From DATFVA01 sp963745945 (lineage in GTDB: Bacteria; Bacteroidota; Ignavibacteria; Ignavibacteriales; Ignavibacteriaceae), in assembly GCA_963745945.1 (NCBI GenBank), contig CAVUZG010000007.1, positions 310,001 through 374,000 on the forward strand: DNA of 64,000 bases. Reading direction: 5' to 3'. Position numbers and translations under genes: made by a program. Below the pieces are notes generated by a model. The model was not told the origin of the DNA and ran no database searches. It was given only the letters and a program-made list of their open reading frames with translations. This document shows, piece after piece, positions 36,597 through 45,759 of the stretch; within the stretch, counting starts at the first letter, position 1; every line of letters begins with the position of its first letter.

Positions 36597-38564
36597 TTAT
36601 GAAATTACTTGCAAATTATTTTCTTTGATAGACTTTAATGTCTTTTTTTCAGCTGATTTATTAAAAATCACTTTAAATATTGTACCTTTTTTCTTCTCGC
36701 TTTTAACAAATATTTCAGCTTTATTTAATTCAACATATTTTTTAACCAGCGCTAAACCAAGTCCATTACCTTCAAACTCACGTTTATAACCCATATCTTC
36801 CTGAGAAAATGGTGTGAATAGTTTTTTCATGTATTCATCCGACATTCCTATACCGGTATCTTTAACTTCAACGTTAATTTTTCCAGGTTTTTCTTCCGTT
36901 ATTTGAACTTCTATTTTTCCTGCCTGAGTATATTTGATTGCATTTCCCAGCAGGTTCTGAAAAATCTGGTTAAGTGTATATTTATCCCCGCTAATCAGAG
37001 GATCATAAACATGATTTGTAAATGTTAAGGCAAGTTGCTTTTCCATTGCGAGTGATTTCATTTCATCAACAAGTGTTTTCAGGTCATTGCTTAAATTTAT
37101 AACTTCAAATTGTGCCGAATAGTTACCACTTTGAACAGAAGAAAGATTAAGTATCATATCTATTGTTCTCTGCAATCTTCTTCCGGCTGAATGAACTGAG
37201 TCGAGCAAAATATTAATATCTTCATCTTCTGATGAAAGATCTTCTGCAAGCATTGGTGTAGCTGTTAAAATAACGTTTAAAGGAGTTCTGATTTCGTGAG
37301 ACATCTGAGCAAGGAATGCACTTTTTAGTCTATCGGATTCTTCAGCTTTTTCTTTTGATATTATCAGTTCCTTTTCAACTTTTTTACGTTCAGTAATATC
37401 AATAACCTGCTGAATAATGTGGTGCGGGTGATTACTTCCATCCCTGGTTAAAACTGATTCTACTATCGCGTGTATGATTGTACCTTCTTTTTTATGCAAT
37501 TCTTTTTCAAAATATACGTGCGAGAGTTTACCTCCTATTAGTGCATTGTGCAAATGTTTATCATAGTCTATATATTCTTCGACTGTAATTTCAGAAATAT
37601 TTTTCCCTTCTATTTCTTCAGGAGAATATCCAAGTGTATCGCAAAACGCGTTATTACTACGGATTATTTTTCCTTCAATAGACATAATAACCATGCCTAT
37701 CGGAGCTCTTTCAAACAGGAGACGGAACTGTTCTTCACTTTGTCTTAATTTGTGCTCTGCAAGTCTCCGCTGATTTACTTCAAGATTTAGTTCTCCAATT
37801 TTATCTTTTACAATTGTTTTTAATTCCTTGTTTAGGCCTGAAACCTGGGTATTGGTTTTATCAAGATTATATACAAGGAAATTTATAGAAGAAGCTATAA
37901 TACCCAATTCATTATTGCTGTTATACTTAGCTCTGAATTCCATATTTCCGTTTGCAATACTTTTTGCAGCGTAAGCAATAATTTTGATTGGCCGGGTGAT
38001 AAAAAATTTGCTTATAAAAAACAGTATTAAAAAACTTAATAACATTAGGCCGGAAATTACAAATCCAACCGTAACATTTTTCTGATTTAAATACTCATTA
38101 ATCTCCTCGGCACCTAACCCCAGATAAACATTATATTCTTTGCCTGAATTATTTTTTACCGCTGTTTTAATCTGATAAAGAGAGTTACCTTCATCAAATG
38201 TTCCTTCACTATTTGAATGTAGATATGAATTTAACGTGGCATTAGTAAGATTAAAACCACTGTAAACCCGGCCGGAGTCATATGTAATAACGCAATAATC
38301 TATATTTTGATTTTTCGTTAATGGTAGAAAAACTTTTTTTATTATGCTGTTAGATGAATCGGCAGGAAGAAGATTTTCTTCTATAATTTTTTCTGATAAT
38401 AATTCAGATTTGAACTGGAATTCTGTAAGTTTTTGATTCTTGAATTCATGCATGAAGAAAAAATATAAACCATATCCTAAGCCTATAAAAAGAAGAAACA
38501 TGGTTAAATTAACCAGGAAGCTCAGTTTAAATCCTACAGAATTTGTTTTTTCCCTGTTTGCCAT
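36597..38564 (-). CDS. Membrane PAS sensor histidine kinase
   Basis: A 655-residue kinase: membrane helix (about 14-32), extracellular sensor region, second helix (about 165-187), HAMP, PAS domain with PAC (about 275-395, RLLFERAPIGMVIMSIEGKI), HisKA with phospho-acceptor in AQMSHEIRTPLNVIL (His423) and HATPase_c (NLLGNAIKYTQ, DTGIGMS, GNGLGLALVKKYVEL). It lacks a receiver domain and no response regulator is adjacent. The HEAGH membrane gene follows directly after its stop codon. Confidence 0.92.
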   Translation of the reverse strand: MANREKTNSVGFKLSFLVNLTMFLLFIGLGYGLYFFFMHEFKNQKLTEFQFKSELLSEKIIEENLLPADSSNSIIKKVFLPLTKNQNIDYCVITYDSGRVYSGFNLTNATLNSYLHSNSEGTFDEGNSLYQIKTAVKNNSGKEYNVYLGLGAEEINEYLNQKNVTVGFVISGLMLLSFLILFFISKFFITRPIKIIAYAAKSIANGNMEFRAKYNSNNELGIIASSINFLVYNLDKTNTQVSGLNKELKTIVKDKIGELNLEVNQRRLAEHKLRQSEEQFRLLFERAPIGMVIMSIEGKIIRSNNAFCDTLGYSPEEIEGKNISEITVEEYIDYDKHLHNALIGGKLSHVYFEKELHKKEGTIIHAIVESVLTRDGSNHPHHIIQQVIDITERKKVEKELIISKEKAEESDRLKSAFLAQMSHEIRTPLNVILTATPMLAEDLSSEDEDINILLDSVHSAGRRLQRTIDMILNLSSVQSGNYSAQFEVINLSNDLKTLVDEMKSLAMEKQLALTFTNHVYDPLISGDKYTLNQIFQNLLGNAIKYTQAGKIEVQITEEKPGKINVEVKDTGIGMSDEYMKKLFTPFSQEDMGYKREFEGNGLGLALVKKYVELNKAEIFVKSEKKKGTIFKVIFNKSAEKKTLKSIKENNLQVIS

Positions 38565-38600
38565 TTTATAGTTTATTCAAGATTTTAATTATAAGAACCC

Positions 38601-38702
38601 TTAACGAACAATCGTCTCAATTTCAACATTTGTGCCATCGGATTTTAACAATACAAAGACATTTTTAAAGAAATATGTTGCCTCATAATGAGAAGTTAGC
38701 AT
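38601..38702 (-). CDS. Possible 33-residue small protein between the sorting-tail gene and the kinase
   Basis: ATG at 38702 opens a 33-codon frame on the minus strand ending at TAA 38601, reading LTSHYEATYFFKNVFVLLKS and then DGTNVEIETIVR. The composition is protein-like with an alternating beta-strand pattern, and the frame stays open for about ten codons upstream of the ATG. There is no ribosome-binding site or known similarity. It may equally be the 3' remnant of a lost gene. Confidence 0.25.
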   Translation of the reverse strand: MLTSHYEATYFFKNVFVLLKSDGTNVEIETIVR

Positions 38703-38739
38703 CAAATCAGAAGGGATATTTGAAGTGGTTAAAAAACTG

Positions 38740-40344
38740 TTACTTCAGAAATAACATTTTTTTGGTTACCTGGAAATTACCTGAACGCAACGTATAGAAA
38801 TAAATCCCGGTTGAGAGATTTCCCGGCTGATAACTTACTTCATAATTGCCTGACTGCTGTAACCTATTCACCAGTGTTTTCACTTCCCTGCCAAGGGAAT
38901 CATAAATTTTAAGTGTAACAAAAGATTCATTCCCGATTGAATATTTTATTAATGTATTCGGATTAAAAGGGTTTGGGTAATTTTGATATAATGTAAATGA
39001 AACCGGTATACTTTTAATATTATCTCTTACATCAAGAATAGTTCTATCAATTACGGACGACCATACCTGATAAATTCCTGAATAGTCTGCCATCCAGAAT
39101 GCATTCAGATAATTATTGTTTGATATTAGCGCGATATGATCACCCTGATATCCTGATGAAGCTCCTGGGATCGGTGATGGTTTGAATGTTGTATTTTTTA
39201 TCTCAAACTCTTTCCAGGTGTCTCCCCCATCATTTGATTGCGTAATAAAAACGCTGGTAGAATCTGAAGTTGTATTTCTATCATCATAAAAAAGAATATT
39301 CAGATTTCCAAAATCATCAATATCGAGATTAGGAAAATATTGTATCTTGCCATCATTTACAGGGTCCTGGTTCACACGAATTCCCTGTGACCAGGTGAGA
39401 CCATTATCTGTTGACCGATGTAAAATAATATCCGGATCACTTCCTGCAGGGGGATTGTTTTTTTCTGTAGTAACAATATAAAGCCATCCGTTTCTCACAC
39501 TCCCGCTTTTATCAATTCCAATCTGTGGCAGACCATTAACTTTTATATTGTCTTTTTCCGGAAGCAATCCTGTAATTCCATTCATATCAATTATATTCTG
39601 GTTAACGGTCCAGGTCGTACCGCCGTTAGAAGATTTGGCAAATCCTATATAATCTTCGTGGAAAGGAGAAGTTTCAGTAAGTCCCGCCCAGCATAGATAA
39701 ATCATACCATCGCTACCAATAGCAACAGATGTTCCGGTACTGTATGAAGGCGGATTGGGATTTACCTGAACAGGTTGACTCCAACTGGCGCCATTATCAG
39801 TTGAAAATGAATTTTGAACAGTACGAGGGAGATTGACGATATCTACCCAGGTAAGATATAACCTGCCATGAAAACTGCTTTGATTTGAATGATCTATAGC
39901 AAGTGTTCCTTTATCTTCGCTCTGATTATTTGTAATTGTATAGGAAGGCGACCAGGTTTCGCCCAGATCATCAGAATAATTTGAGAACATACCTGGAAAT
40001 TGAATACCAATGTGTGTGAGTATAAGTCTTCCGTTATCTGTAATTGCCACACCCGGATCACCACCGTGATTTATTATGGATGGTCCTGTACAAGTATCAT
40101 TTCCGCCCCACGTATATCCTGCATCTGTGGAAATATATACTCCTTCACTTCTAAAGATGGGATTTAAGTTAATCGTAACCGCACTTGCAAAAATAATTGA
40201 ACTGTTTTGGGGATTAAGCGATGCAACTGGTTCAGTTTGTGTAATTGTACTTGGATAAATCCTAAATTTCGGAACATCCAAAACTGTCTGTGCAAGTAAA
40301 GTAAAATTCAATACCACAAATAAAAATAAAAATTTAAAATTCAT
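38740..40344 (-). CDS. Secreted sialidase-like (BNR repeat) protein with T9SS-type sorting tail
   Basis: A 534-residue protein with a signal peptide (LFLFVVLNFTLLAQT). The main domain is a six-bladed propeller with Asp boxes (YISTDAGYTWGG, YSDDLGETWSP, FSTDNGASWSQ, KSSNGGTTW, HRSTDNGLTWSQ, QSNDGGDTWKE), as in sialidases, but the catalytic arginine triad is not obvious. It ends in LYQNYPNPFNPNTLIKY ... STGIYFYTL ... KKMLFLK, a sorting tail for surface secretion. The TonB-dependent receptor lies 15 bp upstream and may be co-transcribed. Confidence 0.85.
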   Translation of the reverse strand: MNFKFLFLFVVLNFTLLAQTVLDVPKFRIYPSTITQTEPVASLNPQNSSIIFASAVTINLNPIFRSEGVYISTDAGYTWGGNDTCTGPSIINHGGDPGVAITDNGRLILTHIGIQFPGMFSNYSDDLGETWSPSYTITNNQSEDKGTLAIDHSNQSSFHGRLYLTWVDIVNLPRTVQNSFSTDNGASWSQPVQVNPNPPSYSTGTSVAIGSDGMIYLCWAGLTETSPFHEDYIGFAKSSNGGTTWTVNQNIIDMNGITGLLPEKDNIKVNGLPQIGIDKSGSVRNGWLYIVTTEKNNPPAGSDPDIILHRSTDNGLTWSQGIRVNQDPVNDGKIQYFPNLDIDDFGNLNILFYDDRNTTSDSTSVFITQSNDGGDTWKEFEIKNTTFKPSPIPGASSGYQGDHIALISNNNYLNAFWMADYSGIYQVWSSVIDRTILDVRDNIKSIPVSFTLYQNYPNPFNPNTLIKYSIGNESFVTLKIYDSLGREVKTLVNRLQQSGNYEVSYQPGNLSTGIYFYTLRSGNFQVTKKMLFLK

Positions 40345-40359
40345 TAAAATTCCTGAGCT

Positions 40360-42507
40360 TTATAAGTTCATACGTATATTAAGTCCTGAATAAAAACTTC
40401 TCGGTTCGCCGGGTTCATAGTACCTGCCTAAATAATCATTAATATTAACGAAGCCAACATATTTTTTATCGAATATATTATAGACACCAGCATAAAATAC
40501 CGCACCAAATAATTCACTCTGGTATGTTATTCCCCCCATAATGTTCCCGTAAAAATATGCCGGGGAGGTTTCTGAATTTGCATCATTTACAAAAAGTTTG
40601 GTAATATAATCACAATCCCACTGGAGCAAACCGGATAAATCATCATTAATTTCAAATTCATAATTAAAAATAAAATTTACAATCTGCTGAGGGACTGATG
40701 GTTCAAAGTTACCAGAGTAATTAATTTCCTCACTGCCGGATGGTGTATAATTAACTGTTTTATAACTATCATATTTAAAATTTGTATAGGTATAATTAAC
40801 TAGTAATTCTGTTTCGTCAAATGGTTTTGTTTTAACTCCTATTTCAATTCCATCTCGTTTAACTTTTGCTGCATTTTTAAAAAACACTCGTTCATTAATA
40901 ATAAAAGGCACAATTGCATCTGATATTATGTAATGGAAATATGTAACATCAAAAGTTACTTTTTTCATAAAATCTGATTCTTCGTTTACAAGATTACCTT
41001 TTACACCTAATTCAAAATTTTGCGAACGCTGAGGATCAAGATCTGGGTTTAGAGTGTAAGAGGAATTAGATGTAAAAAGATTGTTATCTAATTCACTCAG
41101 AGCAGGAAAGTCATAGCTTATTCCATATGAAGTATATAAAGCTACTTCACGTAAAAGTTTATAATTAAGCCCAATTTTAGGAGTTAATCCTGTAAATACA
41201 CGTGAAGAATCTTTTGAACCAAAGGGTATATACAAATCTCTTTTAAACGAACTTATGTCATACCTGCTTGATATAAAAAGTCCGAGATTATCAATCAAAT
41301 CAAGATGATTAAGAAAATAAAATCCCACATTACTTACACTTGCATCATTTGAATTTTCAACAGTTATACCCCGGTTTCCTGCGAGGTTTTCAAACGAATT
41401 CACCGGCCCGCTTTGAAATGCAAAATCAAAACCTGTTGTGAATGTGTTTTTCATATTCAGTATATGACCCCTGTTGGTATATCTGGTTAAACTGCCAAGG
41501 GAGTAACGTGTAGAAAGAGTGTAGTACTCATTGTCAGCTTTAGTTAGCTCTTTAATCCCCCCGTAAGCAGCAATTTCAAGTTCATTCTCATCAATCCCTC
41601 CAAAACCGGTCAGGTATTTTACAGCCAGCCTCCCTTTTTTTGTAATCCTTCTGAAATCCTGAGAAATAGCCAGCGGACTTGCCATATAAGGATCTCTTTC
41701 ATATTCTGCTTTGGTTAGCGGGCCTGGTAGCCTGTTAAATCCATCCACATAATTGCCGAGCAAAGTTATACTGGATCTTGTACCAAGATACCCTTCATAA
41801 ACAGCATTAACCAGATGCTGATATTCCTGACTATGTTTCCTGTATCCATTAAGATTCCGGTAATAATAGGAAAGAAAAAATCTGTTTTCACTATTCTTTA
41901 ATCCCATCTTAAATCCGTTTTGCCTGAAACCGAATTTACCAACCTGGTTATAAGTTGCCGCATAATTTTCATTGAAATAATAATCGGTTTTAAAATCAAT
42001 TACTCCTCCGGGTGCATTTGCATAAAGAGAAGAGAGATTTCCCTTAACTACCTCGACACCGGCTAATGAAGTAAAATCGATTGCATCAATAACAGTTTCA
42101 CCGTCAGCTTCAGATTCAGGAATTCCATCCTGCAAAATTCTGATCCCCCTGATACCGGTATTTGATCTGTTTCCAAATCCCCTTATAGAAACTCTTAAAT
42201 CCTGACCACCATACCTTGACTGTAAAAACAAACCGGGTACATCTGCCAGAACATTCCGGGCAGAAACTTTTTTTCCATAAGAAAGTTCCTGTTTTTCCAC
42301 ACTGAAAACAGAATAAGGAATATCTATTATTCTCTCCTTAGTGCGGGTACCGACAACTGTTACTTCCTCAAGTCCGTATTCAAGTGAATCAATTTTTTCT
42401 GTTTTGTTTTTTGGCTTATCCTGAGTTTTAATCTCCTGTGAGAAGATTCGTCCCGGTAATAAGATTGATGCTAAGCAGGCAATAAGAACAGTAATATGAA
42501 GTTTCAT
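40360..42507 (-). CDS. TonB-dependent outer membrane receptor
   Basis: About 715 residues from ATG 42507, which begins the signal peptide (MKLHITVLIACLASILLPG). The plug domain has VTVVGTRTKERIIDIPYSV as a TonB-box-like start, VPGLFLQSRYGGQDLRVSIRG and VEVVKGNLSSLYANAPGGVI. The rest is a 22-stranded beta-barrel ending in F/L-type aromatic residues (GLNIRMNL). The ligand is unclear; FecA-like iron/siderophore or other metal chelate are candidates, and the nearby Nramp/MntR genes are suggestive only. The sialidase-like gene is 15 bp downstream. Confidence 0.9.
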   Translation of the reverse strand: MKLHITVLIACLASILLPGRIFSQEIKTQDKPKNKTEKIDSLEYGLEEVTVVGTRTKERIIDIPYSVFSVEKQELSYGKKVSARNVLADVPGLFLQSRYGGQDLRVSIRGFGNRSNTGIRGIRILQDGIPESEADGETVIDAIDFTSLAGVEVVKGNLSSLYANAPGGVIDFKTDYYFNENYAATYNQVGKFGFRQNGFKMGLKNSENRFFLSYYYRNLNGYRKHSQEYQHLVNAVYEGYLGTRSSITLLGNYVDGFNRLPGPLTKAEYERDPYMASPLAISQDFRRITKKGRLAVKYLTGFGGIDENELEIAAYGGIKELTKADNEYYTLSTRYSLGSLTRYTNRGHILNMKNTFTTGFDFAFQSGPVNSFENLAGNRGITVENSNDASVSNVGFYFLNHLDLIDNLGLFISSRYDISSFKRDLYIPFGSKDSSRVFTGLTPKIGLNYKLLREVALYTSYGISYDFPALSELDNNLFTSNSSYTLNPDLDPQRSQNFELGVKGNLVNEESDFMKKVTFDVTYFHYIISDAIVPFIINERVFFKNAAKVKRDGIEIGVKTKPFDETELLVNYTYTNFKYDSYKTVNYTPSGSEEINYSGNFEPSVPQQIVNFIFNYEFEINDDLSGLLQWDCDYITKLFVNDANSETSPAYFYGNIMGGITYQSELFGAVFYAGVYNIFDKKYVGFVNINDYLGRYYEPGEPRSFYSGLNIRMNL

Positions 42508-42570
42508 AAGCAGGATATGATTAAATGAATAATTTCCACAGATAAAAATAAACAATATTATAGAAACTAT

Positions 42571-43455
42571 TTAACCATAATATCTGGGTCTTTTATCGGA
42601 AGAATTGCGGCATTCGTCTGAACAACAATAATCGTATTTAACTTTGCAGTTGTGGCAGCATACAAATAGTTTATCACAAAGCTGGTTATGACAATTGATA
42701 TAATAAGATGTTGGTTCACCACAGTAGTAACAACCGGCAATATGCTGTAAATCCTCTTTGGTGTTGGGGTTTATTACTCTTCTTTCATCAAATACAAACA
42801 TACCGCCTTCCCAGTAGGTATCGGGATATTGTTTTATGAAATTTACTATTCCGCCTTCAAGCTGATACACATCTTTAAAACCATTCTCAACAAGATAAGC
42901 TGAAGCTTTTTCGCACCTTATTCCTCCTGTACAGTAAGTAACAATTGTTTTATCTTTTTGATTTTTTAATTCTTCAGCTACTTTTTTCCATTCTCTGAAA
43001 TTTTTCATTTGTGGTGTTAAGGCATTTTTAAACCTTCCGATTTTACTTTCATACCAGTTCCGGGCATCGATAATTATAAAATCTTTTCCACCTTCATAAA
43101 ATTCAAGAAGTTTATCCGGAGTTAATCTTTTTCCACCATTATTTAAAGATACTTCATCTAGTCCGCTGCTAACGATTTCGGTCTTTAATCTTACATGCAT
43201 TTTGAAGAAAGCATGTTCTTCTGCTTCGTCCTCCTTAAACCAGATATCATCAAACATAGGATAACTTTTAAGATGAGCTTTATAATTTTCAATATTTTCC
43301 TTTGTGGCGGAAACCGTTCCGTTTATTCCTTCTTCTGCAATAAACACTCTTCCTTTAATATCATTCTGCAGACACCACTGAAGATGTTCATCAACAATTT
43401 TCTGTGGATTTTCAACCGGGACGTATTTATAGAATAATAAAACGCTATAGTTCAT
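42571..43455 (-). CDS. trhO: tRNA uridine(34) hydroxylase (rhodanese-like)
   Basis: A 294-residue protein of the TrhO/YceA type that makes 5-hydroxyuridine at tRNA position 34 using oxygen. An N-terminal acylphosphatase-like domain (VFIAEEGINGTVSATKENI) precedes the rhodanese domain with active cysteine in TYCTGGIRCEKASAYL (Cys175, Cys181), and a C-terminal cysteine-rich extension (CYYCGEPTSYYINCHNQLC) that could bind metal. The neighbouring U32/TrhP gene at 15174-16412 offers the oxygen-independent route. Confidence 0.9.
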   Translation of the reverse strand: MNYSVLLFYKYVPVENPQKIVDEHLQWCLQNDIKGRVFIAEEGINGTVSATKENIENYKAHLKSYPMFDDIWFKEDEAEEHAFFKMHVRLKTEIVSSGLDEVSLNNGGKRLTPDKLLEFYEGGKDFIIIDARNWYESKIGRFKNALTPQMKNFREWKKVAEELKNQKDKTIVTYCTGGIRCEKASAYLVENGFKDVYQLEGGIVNFIKQYPDTYWEGGMFVFDERRVINPNTKEDLQHIAGCYYCGEPTSYYINCHNQLCDKLFVCCHNCKVKYDYCCSDECRNSSDKRPRYYG

Positions 43456-43540
43456 TTTTGCTTTTTTGTTTTTCCTAAAATCGATTATGAAAATAGTTAT
43501 TTGATTGGTTTTTTAAAAGGATAAAAGTGGAGAGATTATT

Positions 43541-44890
43541 CTATTTATTAAAATTTTCTATATAAGCAGTAACATCAAACTTGCGCTTGCATCCGTTATA
43601 GTTCATATATCTTATCTTTCCAAATACAGGTCTTTCCGTCCAGGCTCTGTCATGCACCCCTCCGATTGACCATGCACAACCTGCATAACCATTTGGATCT
43701 CTGCCGTCGAGTTCATATTTATTATTTAAATATATAGCTACATTAAGCGCATATTGCGGGGTCTTCGTCCATTCAAGAATTTTTTTTGCCCAGTACATTC
43801 TCATATAACCATGCATTTTTCCTGTTTTTATTAATTCCTTTTGCGCTGCATTCCAGAGGTCATCGTGAGTTTCAGCTCTTTCAAATTCTTCTTTTGTGTA
43901 GATGAACTCTCTTTTATCATCTTTGTGTGCATTTAAAGTTTGCTGTGCCCAGTTATGAAATCCGGTGAATGAATCATAATTCTTGTTATAAAAACAAAAG
44001 TTATCTGATAGTTCTCTTCTAACGATGAGTTCCTCAAGAAATGCTTTTTCTGATTCTTCATTTCCGCCAAATTTTTTTACTTCAAGAGCAATTCTCTGAG
44101 CCGATATTTGTCCGAAATGTAAATAAGGAGATAAATTTGATTGTCCGTCTTTTGTCGGATCATTTCTTTCTTCGGAATATTTATCGAACTTATTTTCAAG
44201 GAAATTCTTTAGGGCTTCCATTGCGAAATTTTCACCGGGCTTTATCCAGTCAACTTCTTTAACATCGTGAATAATATTTAAAGAAGAATAATGTTTATCC
44301 CAATCATTCTTAATTCCCGAAAAAGATTCTGACTTTTTTATTTTACTACCATGAGGAAATTCCACAAGAAATTCAGGAAGATGCTGATGAATTTTCGGAC
44401 GAATAGTATAAGCAGCAAATTCCCGTTTATCAGAAACAAATCTGCAGGGAACAATATTGTGGGCATCAACTTCGTAGAAGGGGATATTGATTTTTTCTGC
44501 AACTTCTCTTTTCCATTTTCTTTTTATCCGAAGCGGATCAAAATCTGAAACAAGAATACTAACTTTATTTTGGGAGATATATTTGGGTATTTGTTCGGAT
44601 GGAGTACCGCTTAATAAAAAGAATGGAATATTGAAGTTATTTAATTCTTTTTCGACCTGTTCTAATCCTTTAAGCATGAAACCATACTGCCGGGCGGTTG
44701 CTTCCAGGAAATTTGGAACAATGTTAAAGACTATACCAAACGGTTTATTTTTTTGATTAGCAAGCTGCTGAGCAAAAATAAGTGCGTAATTATCGTGAAC
44801 ACGCTGATCTCTGCTCATCCAGTAAATTACAGGACCATTATTTTCATTACCTGCTTTTAATAGTTTAACACGGTGCTGAAGGGTATTCAT
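43541..44890 (-). CDS. phrB: Class II CPD photolyase
   Basis: A 449-residue FAD enzyme that repairs cyclobutane pyrimidine dimers with blue light. N-terminal YWMSRDQRVHDNYALIFAQ and the C-terminal GCAWSIGGVHDRAWTERPVF, then FGKIRYMNYNGCKRKFDV are characteristic of class II enzymes (the NGCKRKFD segment and DPNGYAGCAWSIGG are near the flavin). Its neighbours include XthA, giving a small DNA-repair group. Confidence 0.93.
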   Translation of the reverse strand: MNTLQHRVKLLKAGNENNGPVIYWMSRDQRVHDNYALIFAQQLANQKNKPFGIVFNIVPNFLEATARQYGFMLKGLEQVEKELNNFNIPFFLLSGTPSEQIPKYISQNKVSILVSDFDPLRIKRKWKREVAEKINIPFYEVDAHNIVPCRFVSDKREFAAYTIRPKIHQHLPEFLVEFPHGSKIKKSESFSGIKNDWDKHYSSLNIIHDVKEVDWIKPGENFAMEALKNFLENKFDKYSEERNDPTKDGQSNLSPYLHFGQISAQRIALEVKKFGGNEESEKAFLEELIVRRELSDNFCFYNKNYDSFTGFHNWAQQTLNAHKDDKREFIYTKEEFERAETHDDLWNAAQKELIKTGKMHGYMRMYWAKKILEWTKTPQYALNVAIYLNNKYELDGRDPNGYAGCAWSIGGVHDRAWTERPVFGKIRYMNYNGCKRKFDVTAYIENFNK

Positions 44891-44972
44891 TAAGTTTCTT
44901 ATTTAAACAGATAACAAAATATTCCGGATTCTGGTTCAAACCGGGAACAAAATTTTTGTTAAGTAAATCAGA

Positions 44973-45746
44973 TTATACACTTATCTTAATTCCGATAGGA
45001 CAATGATCTGAACCCATCACATCTGAAAGTATGAAAGCCTCTTTAACATTATCCTTGAATTCTTCATTAACATAAAAATAATCAATGCGCCAGCCTACAT
45101 TCCTTTCACGTGCACGGGTTATCTGGTCCCACCAGGTGTAATTATCCGGCTCCTGGTTAAACATTCTGAATGTATCAACATATCCGTAACCAAGAAATTT
45201 GTCTATCCATTCTCTTTCTTCGGGAAGAAATCCTGAAACTTTTGAATTTTCTTTAGGCCGTGCTAAATCGATTTCTTTATGTGCGGTATTAACATCACCG
45301 CAAATTATTATCTTTTTTCCCTTCTTTTTAAGTTTATTAACATATACAAGAAATGTATCATAAAACTCCATTTTATACTGTAATCTTTCAGCCCTGGCCT
45401 TGCCATTCGGGTAATAGATGTTGAACAATGTAAAATGGGGATATTCTAAAATTAAAATTCTTCCTTCATTATCAAACTTTTCTATCCCAAATCCTTTTTT
45501 AATACTTATAGGTTTTTCCTTCGTGTAAACCGCAACTCCGCTGTAGCCTTTTCTTTCCCCGGAACAGAAATATGAATGATAACCTTTAACATTTTTAAGT
45601 TCATCAGCAAGTTGTTCTTCGTGCGCTTTCGTTTCCTGTATACAAAGGATATCAGGATTTTCTTTTTTCATCCAATCAAGAAAACCCTTTTTGTAAGCAG
45701 CTCTTATTCCGTTAACATTCCATGATATTAATTTTTGTGTGTTCAT
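44973..45746 (-). CDS. xthA: Exodeoxyribonuclease III
   Basis: A 257-residue AP endonuclease/3'-exonuclease for base excision repair. The motifs are SWNVNGIRAAYKKGFLDWM, CIQETKAHEEQL, YSGVAVYTKEKP, GDVNTAHKEIDLA, and DVMGSDHCPIGIKI at the C-terminus (catalytic His). Full length. Confidence 0.95.
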   Translation of the reverse strand: MNTQKLISWNVNGIRAAYKKGFLDWMKKENPDILCIQETKAHEEQLADELKNVKGYHSYFCSGERKGYSGVAVYTKEKPISIKKGFGIEKFDNEGRILILEYPHFTLFNIYYPNGKARAERLQYKMEFYDTFLVYVNKLKKKGKKIIICGDVNTAHKEIDLARPKENSKVSGFLPEEREWIDKFLGYGYVDTFRMFNQEPDNYTWWDQITRARERNVGWRIDYFYVNEEFKDNVKEAFILSDVMGSDHCPIGIKISV

Positions 45747-45759
45747 AATTCCCTATAAT

